NCBI GenBank assembly: GCA_964393865.1
Contig: CAYMUW010000009.1
Coordinates: 16,884-80,883 of the forward strand
Direction of reading: 5' to 3'
Length of the DNA: 64,000 nucleotides
From: Suilimivivens sp964393865
GTDB lineage: Bacteria > Bacillota > Clostridia > Lachnospirales > Lachnospiraceae
Positions within the stretch are counted from its first letter, which is position 1; each line of letters begins with the position of its first letter. The notes beneath the pieces are model-generated. The model was given only the letters and a program-made list of their open reading frames with translations, was not told the DNA's origin and did no database searches. The position numbers and the translations under genes are program-made. Positions 8,309 to 16,954 of the stretch are shown one piece after another.

Positions 8309-9190
8309 ATGCCATTGGATGAAGGTCTGACGCCTGAGGATGCCAAGCTGGAGAGGCAGCGTCTTAAGGAAGAAAAGAAAAAATTAAAAAATGAGCAGAA
8401 GGCGCAGCGGAAGGAAGCAAAAGCCAGAGCAAAGGAAATTGCCAGCCGGGCATCGGATCTCTCAGATGATGAGGAGACCAATACCGGTTCTGTTTTCATG
8501 GTTACTTTTGTGATTGTGCTGATTTGGATTGCGATCTTATGTCTGGTGGTGAAGCTTGATTTCGGCGGTTTTGGAAGCAATGTGCTTACACCTGTTTTGA
8601 AGGATGTGCCGGTTCTGAATCTGATTCTGCCCAAGAACACGGAGGTAGCGGTGAGTGAAGAGGAAAGTGAGGCATACGGCGGCTATAGCAACCTTCGCGA
8701 GGCGGTAGATTATATCAAAGAGCTGGAACTGGAACTGGAACGGGCTCAGTCGGCGGAAAGCACAAGCTCCGACGAGGTGGCGGAACTGAAGGCCGAAGTG
8801 GAACGTCTGAAAACCTTTGAGGACAGTCAGATAGAATTTCAGCGGATTAAAACGGAATTTTATGAGGAAGTGGTCTATGCGGAGAATGGACCGGGCATAG
8901 AAGAATACAGGAAATACTACGAAGAAATGGACCCTGCTACTGCGGAATATTTGTATAAGCAGGTGATACGTGAGATAGAAGAAAGCGATGAGATCAAGGA
9001 ATATGCGCAGGCATACTCTGAGATGAAGCCCAAGGCTGCCGCTGCTATTATGGAGGAAATGACCGATAATCTGGACTTGGCGGCACGGATACTGGGTGCA
9101 ATGGAGGCGGATAAGAGAGGCGCAATTCTGGCAGCAATGGATCCGGAAATTGCGGCAAAACTCACCAAAATAATGGATCCTGAGTCTTAA
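8309..9190 (+). CDS. MotE-like (MgtE N-domain) flagellar operon membrane protein
   Basis: This 293-residue protein has a very basic, charged first 50 residues, one membrane helix at about residues 61-80, a coiled coil near 115-170, and a C-terminal domain with repeated MKPKAAAAIMEEMTDNLDLA / MEADKRGAILAAMDPEIAAK motifs. Those motifs belong to the MgtE intracellular N domain also found in MotE. Proteins of this kind occur between fliJ and fliK in many Firmicutes. By analogy it may be a chaperone or scaffold for hook/rod or stator parts outside the membrane. The family assignment is well supported; the exact role is not known to me. Confidence 0.75.
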   Translation: MPLDEGLTPEDAKLERQRLKEEKKKLKNEQKAQRKEAKARAKEIASRASDLSDDEETNTGSVFMVTFVIVLIWIAILCLVVKLDFGGFGSNVLTPVLKDVPVLNLILPKNTEVAVSEEESEAYGGYSNLREAVDYIKELELELERAQSAESTSSDEVAELKAEVERLKTFEDSQIEFQRIKTEFYEEVVYAENGPGIEEYRKYYEEMDPATAEYLYKQVIREIEESDEIKEYAQAYSEMKPKAAAAIMEEMTDNLDLAARILGAMEADKRGAILAAMDPEIAAKLTKIMDPES

Positions 9191-9268
9191 GAATTCCACT
9201 CCTTGAACCGATATATATTGTGTACCTTGAAAAAGAGCCACAGGCTTATAAAGAATGGAGGAATGTGA

Positions 9269-10684
9269 ATGACAAGTGCACCTGTAAAGGGTGTGGGTGC
9301 CCAGATGAATTTCGTGGGCGGAACAAATCTCACACAAACGGGTGGTACGAACCAGACAAACAGTTTTGAAGACGTGATGTCAAAGACCCAAAACGGTGGC
9401 GCTGACCTGACAAGCGGACAGCCTGCGACGGTGAAAAGCCGTGCAGAAGCGGCAAGAAGCGTAAATCAGAACCGCAGGGATACCGTAAAAACAGCCCAGA
9501 CTTCCGAAGGAACGTCAAAAGCAGAAAACGCAGATGAGTATGCAGACGCCGTAAAGGAAACCGGAGAGGAGCTTACCAGGGATATCGCAGAGAAATTGGG
9601 AGTTTCCGAGGAAGAAGTGGTAAAAGCCATGGAAGAGCTTGGACTTTCGGTGTATTCTCTTTTGGAGCCCGCAAATCTGACCCAGCTGGTGCTTACGCTT
9701 TCGGGGGAGGATTCGTCGGCACTTCTTACCGATGAAGGACTTTTCGCAAAGCTGCAGGATATTTTGCAGGCAGCAGGGACAGCCGGAGAGGATTTGATGA
9801 AGGAGCTGGAGGTCAATCCGGAGGAAATGCAGAGCATACTGGAAACACTGCAGAGTTCGGAGCAGAACAAAGGGTTGGAAGTCGGCAGTTTGATGGATGA
9901 GCAGAATGCTTTAAACGCTGAGGCGGATGAAGCCGGAGATCAGTCAACACAGATCACGGTGGAGGTAAAATCTGCCGGAGAGACGGTAAAGCTTGCCACC
10001 GATGAGAATGGAAACGTAGACAAAACAATTGGTACCGTATCACAGGAAACAGAAACCAAAGCTGTCCAGTCGCAAAACGATGACAGACAAGACAGCGAAA
10101 ACAAAGGAAAGTCCGGTGAAAACGAACACACCACAAATCCCCTGATTGATGCCATTATACAGAATAGGGCACAAGCACAGGAGACTGTACCCGTAGAACA
10201 GACAGGTACTTTTTTCAGCAGCCAGACGCAGGATATTATGGATCAGATCATGGATTATATGAGGATCCAGCTTAAACCCGGGATGGATCAGCTGGAAATG
10301 CAGTTACACCCGGCCAGTCTTGGAACCGTGCATGTACAGATCGCTTCAAGAGGCGGTGAGGTTACAGCACAGTTTCATGTACAAAATGAAACCGTCAAGG
10401 CTGCAATTGAGAGTCAGATCGTAGAATTGAAGGAAAGCTTAAAGGATCAGGGTGTAAAGGTAGAAGCAGTGCAGGTTACTGTAGAAAGTCACGGATTTGA
10501 AAGCAATCTCTGGCAGGGACAGGGAAGGGAGCAGAATACTTCCTCACAGAGCCGCCAGAAGACGCCGAGGCGGATCAATTTAAATGATCTGGATGCGTTG
10601 TTTGAGGAACAGGCCAGTGAAGAGGAGCTTTTAAGCGCCCGCATGATGGAAGCAAACGGAAATACAGTAGACTACACGGCGTAA
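9269..10684 (+). CDS. fliK: Flagellar hook-length control protein FliK
   Basis: FliK measures hook length and switches FlhB export specificity. The 471-residue protein has a long, low-complexity, Gln/Ser/Thr/Glu-rich N-terminal part, as expected of the molecular ruler. A conserved globular C-terminal domain (about residues 325-415) contains MRIQLKPGMDQLEMQLHPAS and then LGTVHVQIASRGGEVTAQF, the diagnostic Flg_hook motif. ATG 9269 has a TGGAGG site. flgD follows. Confidence 0.93.
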   Translation: MTSAPVKGVGAQMNFVGGTNLTQTGGTNQTNSFEDVMSKTQNGGADLTSGQPATVKSRAEAARSVNQNRRDTVKTAQTSEGTSKAENADEYADAVKETGEELTRDIAEKLGVSEEEVVKAMEELGLSVYSLLEPANLTQLVLTLSGEDSSALLTDEGLFAKLQDILQAAGTAGEDLMKELEVNPEEMQSILETLQSSEQNKGLEVGSLMDEQNALNAEADEAGDQSTQITVEVKSAGETVKLATDENGNVDKTIGTVSQETETKAVQSQNDDRQDSENKGKSGENEHTTNPLIDAIIQNRAQAQETVPVEQTGTFFSSQTQDIMDQIMDYMRIQLKPGMDQLEMQLHPASLGTVHVQIASRGGEVTAQFHVQNETVKAAIESQIVELKESLKDQGVKVEAVQVTVESHGFESNLWQGQGREQNTSSQSRQKTPRRINLNDLDALFEEQASEEELLSARMMEANGNTVDYTA

Positions 10685-10732
10685 TAAGTGCAAAGCCTGC
10701 ATAAGGCAGGGCGGCACAGAAAGGAGAAACAG

Positions 10733-11461
10733 ATGGCAGTAGATGCAATTGTAGAAAACGGAAAGGTTGTTGAAACCGTTACGGAAACATCCGTTAAGAA
10801 AGCTACAACAAGCGATGGAATGGATAAGGATGCATTTTTGCAGTTGTTGGTAGCGCAGATGAAGTATCAGGATCCCCTGGAGCCTACGTCAAACACAGAG
10901 TACATATCACAGTACGCAACCTTCTCACAGGTGGAGCAGATGCAGAACATGGCATCAACCATGGAGCTGGTAAGGGCTTCTTCCATGGTGGGTAAGCAGG
11001 TAGAGATTCAAACCACAGATTCTAATGGAGAAACCAACGTTGTACAGGGTATGGTGGAATATGTGGCTTACGAGAATAATAAGGCTTATGTTTCTATTGA
11101 CGGTACTCTTTACTCCGCAGATGATGTGAAAGCGGTAATTGACGATACCTATCAGACGGCGCTGGATCTTGGAATTGCTTTTGCTACAGCAATGAATAAG
11201 CTTCCTGCATTGGAGAACTTAACTCTTAACGATAAGGAGAGCGTGGAAAGCCTGCAAAACGGATTTAACAGCATGACTTCATATCAGCAGTCTTTTATTG
11301 CCAATGATTATATCGAAAAGCTTCAAAAATATGTAGAGCGTATTGCAGAGCTTGAGGCAGCAGCAGAGGCAAGTGAAAATGCAGATGGCAGTACAGGGGA
11401 GACGGATGGCGAAACCACAGATGGCGATGAGTCCGCCGAAACTGTTTCCGATGGAGAGTAG
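10733..11461 (+). CDS. flgD: Flagellar hook assembly (capping) protein FlgD
   Basis: FlgD caps the growing hook. I choose ATG 10733 because AAAGGAGAAAC lies directly upstream; an in-frame GTG at 10688 would add 15 residues without a site. The 242-residue product has the strongly conserved N-terminal core KDAFLQLLVAQMKYQDPLEP followed by TSNTEYISQYATFSQVEQMQ. The C-terminus is acidic and Ser/Thr/Gly-rich rather than the full Fn-III/tudor fold of proteobacterial FlgD. It lies in the fixed order fliK-flgD-flg_new-flgE. Confidence 0.94.
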   Translation: MAVDAIVENGKVVETVTETSVKKATTSDGMDKDAFLQLLVAQMKYQDPLEPTSNTEYISQYATFSQVEQMQNMASTMELVRASSMVGKQVEIQTTDSNGETNVVQGMVEYVAYENNKAYVSIDGTLYSADDVKAVIDDTYQTALDLGIAFATAMNKLPALENLTLNDKESVESLQNGFNSMTSYQQSFIANDYIEKLQKYVERIAELEAAAEASENADGSTGETDGETTDGDESAETVSDGE

Positions 11462-11503
11462 CAGCAAGCAGGATGCGTGGTAATCACTCAGGGAGGAGGA
11501 AGA

Positions 11504-11902
11504 ATGAAAATTCAAAATAACTCGTTCCTTTCCATTGAGCAACTGCAGGATCAATACCTGAACCCCAATAAAAGCAGTACTCCGGCAAGAATACCGGATG
11601 GGAAAAGCTTTCAGGAAATTTTGGAAAGCAGCCGGGCAAAGAATTCCGGTGAAGTGAAATTTTCCAAGCATGCGGCCAACAGGCTTGCGGATCGGAATAT
11701 TGAGCTTACCGAAAATCAGCTGGACCGCTTGAAGGAAGGCACCGAGAAGGCAGGAGCAAAAGGAATTAAGGAATCGCTGGTCATTGTGGATCAATTGGCT
11801 TTTATCGTGAATATACCAAGCAGTACGGTGGTAACAGCCATGAACAGACAGGACGCAGCGGAAAACGTATTTACTAATATTGACGGAGCCGTAATTATAT
11901 AG
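11504..11902 (+). CDS. Conserved flagellar operon protein (TIGR02530-type)
   Basis: A 132-residue protein found between flgD and flgE in many Firmicutes. Its core is FSKHAANRLADRNIELTENQ followed by a segment ending in LAFIVNIPSSTVVTAM and NVFTNIDGAVII, which matches my memory of the TIGR02530 flagellar family. The start is ATG 11504 behind GGGAGGAGGAAGA; a TTG/GTG extension to 11477 lacks support. Its molecular role is not established; the fixed position suggests hook assembly. Confidence 0.8.
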   Translation: MKIQNNSFLSIEQLQDQYLNPNKSSTPARIPDGKSFQEILESSRAKNSGEVKFSKHAANRLADRNIELTENQLDRLKEGTEKAGAKGIKESLVIVDQLAFIVNIPSSTVVTAMNRQDAAENVFTNIDGAVII

Positions 11903-11982
11903 CCGGACCTTTTGGAGGCTTATAGTTCCCGAATGACAGACGGAACGAAATACGGCGAAAGACTTAAGGAGGTCATTTCATT

Positions 11983-13425
11983 ATGATGAGATCATTATTT
12001 GCTGGTGTGGCAGGTCTTAAAGCGCACCAGACAAGAATGGACGTTATCGGTAACAATATTGCCAACGTCAACACAACAGCATACAAATCACAATCCATGA
12101 CATTCAGCGATCTGATGTATCAGACTACGCAGGCAGCTTCCGGCGCAAATGCGGTTACGGGCGTAGGCGGTATCAATGCAAGACAGATCGGTCTCGGTTC
12201 CAAAACCAGTGCAATTAAAACAGCAATTTCCAGTCAGGGAGCTACCCAGACAACCAATGATCCCTTTGATCTTATGATTACAGGGGATGCATTCTTTATT
12301 GTAAGTAAGGGCAATGCTTCCGGTAATTATTTCACCAGAGACGGTTCCTTCTATGTAGACGGACAGGGAAATCTGGCCATGACCAGTACCGGTTACAATG
12401 TAATGGGCTGGCAGTATGATGAGGATCTGGGTGCAATCAAAAAAGACACGGTGTCCGCTCTTCGTATTATGACGGAAGCCAACATGACTTACCCGCCGGA
12501 GGCAACCACACAGGCCACGGTAAGCGGCGTTGTGGATAAGAATGATACAGATGTTAACAGTACTTCCGGAAGAATGATGAATCTGGAATTTTATGACAAT
12601 CAGGGGTATAAGTATACCGCAAGAATGAGCGTACATGTCGCTGACGGGGATGCAGGTGAATTTTATGTACAGCTGGATGATATTCTGGATGCCAATGGCA
12701 AGAGTATTATGTACGAATATGATGGTCAGGGACTGCTTACTACAACCAAAACTGATGTGGGCAATGCGATTACATTCGGCGGAAACATTCCAATTAGCGG
12801 TACTGACGCAGACGGTACAGCTACAACCACAACGGTTTCTGATGCCGTAAAACTGAAATTTATACAGGGAACAGGTGCTTTCGAGTATGTGGGAAGCGAA
12901 GGCTCGACATCAACAATCCTGCAGTTCAGTACAGATCCGGTAACCGCAAATTTTAAGAATATAACCATCGATTTTTCCGCCACAGGAAATTACAACGTAA
13001 ACGGCGTTTCCACCATTGGAGCGCTGAAGGGCGGCGATGGCGGCATTGGATCAGGACGTCCCATCGGTGAGATGAGCGGTATCAGCATTGCAAAGGACGG
13101 TCTTATTACAGCATCCTATGACAATGGTCAGTCCAGAATTTTGGGACAGATTGCAGTGGCAACATTTGCTAATCCTTCCGGACTTTCCAAGGAAGGCGAT
13201 AACCTGTATGCGGCAACCATGAACTCGGGAGAGTTTGACGGCATCGGTCAGGATATTACGGAAGGCGGCGGATACATGAATTCCGGCGTACTGGAGATGA
13301 GTAATGTAGATCTTGCTGCAGAGTTTACGGAAATGATCACTACACAGAGAGGTTTTCAGGCAAACAGCCGTATTATCACTGTTTCAGATACGTTGCTGGA
13401 AGAGTTGACCAATCTGAAGAGATAA
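11983..13425 (+). CDS. flgE: Flagellar hook protein FlgE
   Basis: FlgE polymerises into the hook. The 480-residue product has the N-terminal rod/hook motif MRSLFAGVAGLKAHQTRMDV then IGNNIANVNTTAYKSQSMTF, a central hook domain rich in Thr, Gly and Asp, and the C-terminal FlgE signature MSNVDLAAEFTEMITTQRGF followed by QANSRIITVSDTLLEEL. Two ATG codons (11983 and 11986) stand behind AAGGAGG; either could be used. A hairpin follows the gene. Confidence 0.96.
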   Translation: MMRSLFAGVAGLKAHQTRMDVIGNNIANVNTTAYKSQSMTFSDLMYQTTQAASGANAVTGVGGINARQIGLGSKTSAIKTAISSQGATQTTNDPFDLMITGDAFFIVSKGNASGNYFTRDGSFYVDGQGNLAMTSTGYNVMGWQYDEDLGAIKKDTVSALRIMTEANMTYPPEATTQATVSGVVDKNDTDVNSTSGRMMNLEFYDNQGYKYTARMSVHVADGDAGEFYVQLDDILDANGKSIMYEYDGQGLLTTTKTDVGNAITFGGNIPISGTDADGTATTTTVSDAVKLKFIQGTGAFEYVGSEGSTSTILQFSTDPVTANFKNITIDFSATGNYNVNGVSTIGALKGGDGGIGSGRPIGEMSGISIAKDGLITASYDNGQSRILGQIAVATFANPSGLSKEGDNLYAATMNSGEFDGIGQDITEGGGYMNSGVLEMSNVDLAAEFTEMITTQRGFQANSRIITVSDTLLEELTNLKR

Positions 13426-13482
13426 TGGATAAATGTAAGGTAACAGTGTAATACCTGCATATCCGGGAGAATAAGTACATAT

Positions 13483-13527
13483 GGCAAAAGGGAACCTGGC
13501 TTTTTGAGGGGTTCCCTTTAGCCTTTT
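13483..13527 (+). terminator. Intra-operon hairpin between flgE and flbD
   Basis: AAAGGGAACC (13487-13496) pairs perfectly with GGTTCCCTTT (13510-13519), extended by GGC/GCC across one A-A mismatch. The hairpin is followed by the short T run TTTTC at 13524-13528. It looks like a rho-independent terminator with a weak T tract, so partial read-through is likely because the operon continues on the same strand. Confidence 0.6.
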
Positions 13528-13557
13528 CAAAGTGATATAAAGGAAAAGAGCGGAAAA

Positions 13558-13743
13558 ATGATAGAAGTGACGAAAATAAACGGAAGTAAAGTGCTGGTTA
13601 ATCCGGATTTGATGGAGCTGGTGGAAGAAACACCTGATACAGTGATAGCGTTTACGACTGGCAGAAAAATAATTGTAAAAGAAAGTAGACAAGAGATAAA
13701 AAATCTTGTAAAATCATATAGAAGGGATATTTTTGCGGATTAA
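13558..13743 (+). CDS. flbD: Flagellar FlbD family protein
   Basis: A 61-residue protein with the FlbD/SwrD family pattern IEVTKINGSKVLVNPDLMEL and the later PDTVIAFTTGRKIIVKES. Family members lie between flgE and motA and, in Bacillus (SwrD), increase stator torque. The position and sequence agree. It starts 11 to 20 bases before motA and follows the flgE hairpin, so its expression with motAB could be set by read-through. Confidence 0.88.
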   Translation: MIEVTKINGSKVLVNPDLMELVEETPDTVIAFTTGRKIIVKESRQEIKNLVKSYRRDIFAD

Positions 13744-13763
13744 CGTAAAAAAAGGTGAAAATT

Positions 13764-14558
13764 GTGGATTTAGCGTCGGTTTCAGGCATTGTGCTATGTT
13801 TTGCCATGTTTGCGTACGGTGTTATTGATAATGCCGGTATTGCAAATATGGATCGTTATTTGGATTTTCCGTCGGCAATTATTACGTTCGGCGGTGCCTT
13901 TTTTGCTATTTTAGCATCCAATACCCTGTCTGATTATTTAGGCGGCTTAAAGAGTTTTTTGTTGATTTTCAAATCTCCTTCCATGGATGTGAAAGGCATG
14001 ATACAGAAAATCATTGATTTGTCCAATGTTGCCAGAAAGGAAGGTCTTCTCGCTCTGGAAGAGGCAACCGGCGAGCTGGATGACGAGTTTATGAAGAAAG
14101 GAATTCTGCTTATAGTGGACGGTACGGACCCTGAACTGGTACGCGGAATTTTGGAGACGGAGTTAATCAGCGTTGAGGACAGGCATAAAAAGAAAATCGG
14201 CTTTTGGGAAGATTTAGGAGCAATGGGACCTGCATGGGGTATGATCGGTACTCTGGTAGGTCTGGTTAACATGCTTTACGAAATGGAAAATCCTTCCACA
14301 ATCGGTCCTTCCATGGCCGTGGCATTGATTACCACGTTGTATGGTTCACTGCTTGCCAACTGGATTTGCGCTCCGGTTGCAGGTAAGCTGAAAGTCAACA
14401 ATGCCAACGAAATTATGATGAAAGAGATTATGATAGAGGGGCTTCTGTCTATTCAGGCGGGAGAAAACCCCAGAGTCATAGAAGAAAAATTAAAATCCTT
14501 CCTGGCACCGGGTGACCGGATCGTGCAGACTGACGGAGGTGAAGAAGAGAATGGCTAA
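13764..14558 (+). CDS. motA: Flagellar motor stator protein MotA
   Basis: MotA is the four-helix stator subunit forming the ion channel with MotB. The protein shows membrane helices near the N-terminus (two), and after the cytoplasmic loop the segment GPAWGMIGTLVGLVNMLYEM and SMAVALITTLYGSLLANWIC typical of MotA/ExbB. I prefer GTG 13764, which follows AAAGGTGA at 13751-13758, over GTG 13755, which lies inside that site; this gives 264 residues. It overlaps motB by eight bases. Confidence 0.93.
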   Translation: MDLASVSGIVLCFAMFAYGVIDNAGIANMDRYLDFPSAIITFGGAFFAILASNTLSDYLGGLKSFLLIFKSPSMDVKGMIQKIIDLSNVARKEGLLALEEATGELDDEFMKKGILLIVDGTDPELVRGILETELISVEDRHKKKIGFWEDLGAMGPAWGMIGTLVGLVNMLYEMENPSTIGPSMAVALITTLYGSLLANWICAPVAGKLKVNNANEIMMKEIMIEGLLSIQAGENPRVIEEKLKSFLAPGDRIVQTDGGEEENG

Positions 14559-15360
14559 AAGGAAACCGGATGAACCGCCCAAAGGCGCTCCGGCGTGGCA
14601 GTCCACTTTTGCGGACTTGATGAACCTGCTTCTTTGCTTTTTTGTTATGTTGTTTTCCATGTCCAGTATTGATGCACAGAAATTCGAGCTTTTGGCTGCA
14701 TCCTTTAACCAGACCTTCAGTATTTTTACGGCTGGTGCTACAGCTATTGGAGACGGTGTGTTGATCAGTATGGGTGTCAGTCAGTTAAATGAGCTGGATG
14801 ATTACATCAACAGCACTGGCAGGGATGCGGAAGGAGAGACTATTCCGGAGGATCTGGAGTCTGCCTCAGAGGTGATGGAGGAGGCGAAGCTCAGGGAATC
14901 AGAGGAGCTTGCGGAGAAGATTGAGGAAGCGGTTAAAGAGAAGAATTTAGAGAAAGAAATTGACATAGAATTTACGGCACAGTATGTTCAGCTTACCTTA
15001 AACGGCGCTCTGCTTTTTGATTCTGGCAGTGTAGTGATTAAAGAGGAAGCAATGCCGTTGATGAACCAGCTTGGGATTATCCTGCAAAGGTTCAGCGAAG
15101 GTGTGATTGAAATAGAAGGGCATACGGACAATGTGCCTATGTCGGGTGCCAAGTATTCCAACAACGACGAGCTTAGCAGCGGACGTGCTCTTTCGGTTTT
15201 CTATTATCTGGAGGAAAATACCACGCTGGATATGAGCATAGTTAAGCATTCAGGAAGAGGCGAATATGTGCCCATTGCGGATAATTCCACGGAAGAGGGC
15301 AGAGCTCGCAACAGAAGAGTGGAAATTAAAATATATAATTCACTGAGCTCCTATGAATGA
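14551..15360 (+). CDS. motB: Flagellar motor stator protein MotB (OmpA domain)
   Basis: MotB anchors the stator to peptidoglycan and carries the ion-binding aspartate, here Asp22 in WQSTFADLMNLLLCFFVMLF. ATG 14551 lies behind GGAGGTGAAG; the frame runs open upstream to 14512 without a site. The 269-residue product has one membrane helix (about 23-42), an acidic plug/linker region (about 85-140) and a C-terminal OmpA-like domain with EIEGHTDNVPMSG and ARNRRVEIKI, the peptidoglycan-binding motifs. Confidence 0.95.
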   Translation: MAKRKPDEPPKGAPAWQSTFADLMNLLLCFFVMLFSMSSIDAQKFELLAASFNQTFSIFTAGATAIGDGVLISMGVSQLNELDDYINSTGRDAEGETIPEDLESASEVMEEAKLRESEELAEKIEEAVKEKNLEKEIDIEFTAQYVQLTLNGALLFDSGSVVIKEEAMPLMNQLGIILQRFSEGVIEIEGHTDNVPMSGAKYSNNDELSSGRALSVFYYLEENTTLDMSIVKHSGRGEYVPIADNSTEEGRARNRRVEIKIYNSLSSYE

Positions 15361-15380
15361 GTTTGGAAAGGTTTTAAATT

Positions 15381-15908
15381 ATGAAAAAAAATTTGATTTC
15401 AATTGTGATATTGGCGCTTTTGATTGTTAATATCGTTTTAACATCGATTATGATGTTCAGCGTGGTAAGCACCAATAAAAAGACAGCGGCACTGGTAACG
15501 GATATTGCATCGGCAATCAGTCTGGAACTGGGAGACGATGCTGAGGAGGAGGCAGTGACGGTGCCTATGGATCAGACGGAGCCTTATACAATTTCTGATC
15601 TGACAATTATTTTAAAGAAGGGTGTGTCGGAGGACGGAACGGTAGAAGAGAAGGATCATGTGGCAATTCTTTCCGTGACTCTTTCCATGAATACCAAGCA
15701 TAAGGATTACAAGACCTATGGTGCAGATCTTTCTACCAGGGAGGATCTGATTAAAGGACAGATTATAGAAGCGGTAAGCCAGTATACGGTGGACGAGATT
15801 AAAGAAAATCAAAAAATGGTAACAGATGATATCTTAAACAGAATTCAAAAGCTTTTTGATTCGGATTTTATCTTTGACGTATCATTTAGCAGCACGCTCT
15901 ATCAGTAG
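15381..15908 (+). CDS. fliL: Flagellar basal body-associated protein FliL
   Basis: FliL forms a ring around the stator and supports torque. The 175-residue protein has a single N-terminal membrane helix (residues about 4-26) and a periplasmic domain with the family's C-terminal pattern including REDLIKGQIIEAVSQYTVDE. The family is poorly conserved; position between motB and fliM supports the call. Confidence 0.88.
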   Translation: MKKNLISIVILALLIVNIVLTSIMMFSVVSTNKKTAALVTDIASAISLELGDDAEEEAVTVPMDQTEPYTISDLTIILKKGVSEDGTVEEKDHVAILSVTLSMNTKHKDYKTYGADLSTREDLIKGQIIEAVSQYTVDEIKENQKMVTDDILNRIQKLFDSDFIFDVSFSSTLYQ

Positions 15909-15970
15909 ATGCCGTACCTGGAGGTTTTGTTGACGGAATAGGACGGCTGAAACGAAGGAGGTGAAAACTC

Positions 15971-16951
15971 GTGGGCGAGGTATTGTCTCAAAGTGAGATC
16001 GACAATTTGCTTGCAGCGCTTAGCAGCGGTGAATTGGATATGGATCAAATGCAGGATACAGGAGACAAGCAGGTGAAGGATTATGATTTTAAGAGGCCTG
16101 CGAAGTTTTCCAAGGAGCATTTACGAACACTGGAAATTATATATGAGCATTACGGAAGATTAATATCCACCAATCTTCCCGTATATCTTCGAAAGAATAT
16201 ACAGGTAGGAGTGGCCAGTTCAGAAACGGTTACGTTTTCGGAGTTTACCAATGCCCTGTCAAATCCTGTTATTCTGGGAATTGTAGATTTTAAGCCCTTA
16301 AGCGGCAATATTATTATTGAACTGTCACCCAATCTTGGCTTTGCAATGATAGACAGGATGCTTGGCGGACAGGGAGTGCCGCTTGAAAAGTCCAGAGATT
16401 TTTCGGAAATAGAGATGACGATTCTTCAAAAGCTTATGGTTATCTGCATGCAGCTTATGCGGGAACCCTGGAGAAATGTTATTGATATTGAACCGATGAT
16501 GGAGAGGATAGAGACCAATGCGCAATTTGCACAGGTAATTGCGCCCAGCGATATGATAGCGATTGTTTCCATGAATGTTAAGATTGGAGATGCGGAAGGG
16601 TTTATGAATATCTGCCTTCCATATTTTACGCTGGAAGACGTGATGGATAAGTTGAACACCAAATACTGGTTTTCAACGATGCAGAAAAGTGATACAGTAA
16701 ACTATGAAGAGCATATTGAATCGCTCATCAGGAGAATAGATGTGCCGATTAAGGCCGTACTTGGAAAGAGTTGCGTATCTGTTAATGATTTTCTGAACTT
16801 GCAGATCGGTGATATCATCAGGCTTGACACAAGAGTGGAACAGGAAATGGATGTCTATGTGGGAAATATTAAAAAATTTACCGCGCTTCCGGGTTCCAGT
16901 AAAGACAATTATGCGGTGCGGGTGACATCGGTGATCAGAGAGGGGGAGTAA
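15971..16951 (+). CDS. fliM: Flagellar motor switch protein FliM
   Basis: FliM forms the middle of the C-ring and binds CheY-P. It starts with GTG 15971 behind a strong AGGAGGTGA site. Residues 1-20 contain the CheY-binding peptide VLSQSEIDNLLAAL, the middle domain contains NPVILGIVDFKPLSGNIIIE and the GGQG motif, and the C-terminus is a SpoA domain. Length 326 is normal. fliY starts three bases after its stop codon. Confidence 0.96.
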   Translation: MGEVLSQSEIDNLLAALSSGELDMDQMQDTGDKQVKDYDFKRPAKFSKEHLRTLEIIYEHYGRLISTNLPVYLRKNIQVGVASSETVTFSEFTNALSNPVILGIVDFKPLSGNIIIELSPNLGFAMIDRMLGGQGVPLEKSRDFSEIEMTILQKLMVICMQLMREPWRNVIDIEPMMERIETNAQFAQVIAPSDMIAIVSMNVKIGDAEGFMNICLPYFTLEDVMDKLNTKYWFSTMQKSDTVNYEEHIESLIRRIDVPIKAVLGKSCVSVNDFLNLQIGDIIRLDTRVEQEMDVYVGNIKKFTALPGSSKDNYAVRVTSVIREGE

Positions 16952-16954
16952 GGC

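Noticed and set aside
9700..10150. Low-complexity middle of fliK as a possible repeat array or CRISPR
   Set aside because: No regular spacing or identical units; the composition is normal for the ruler region of FliK.
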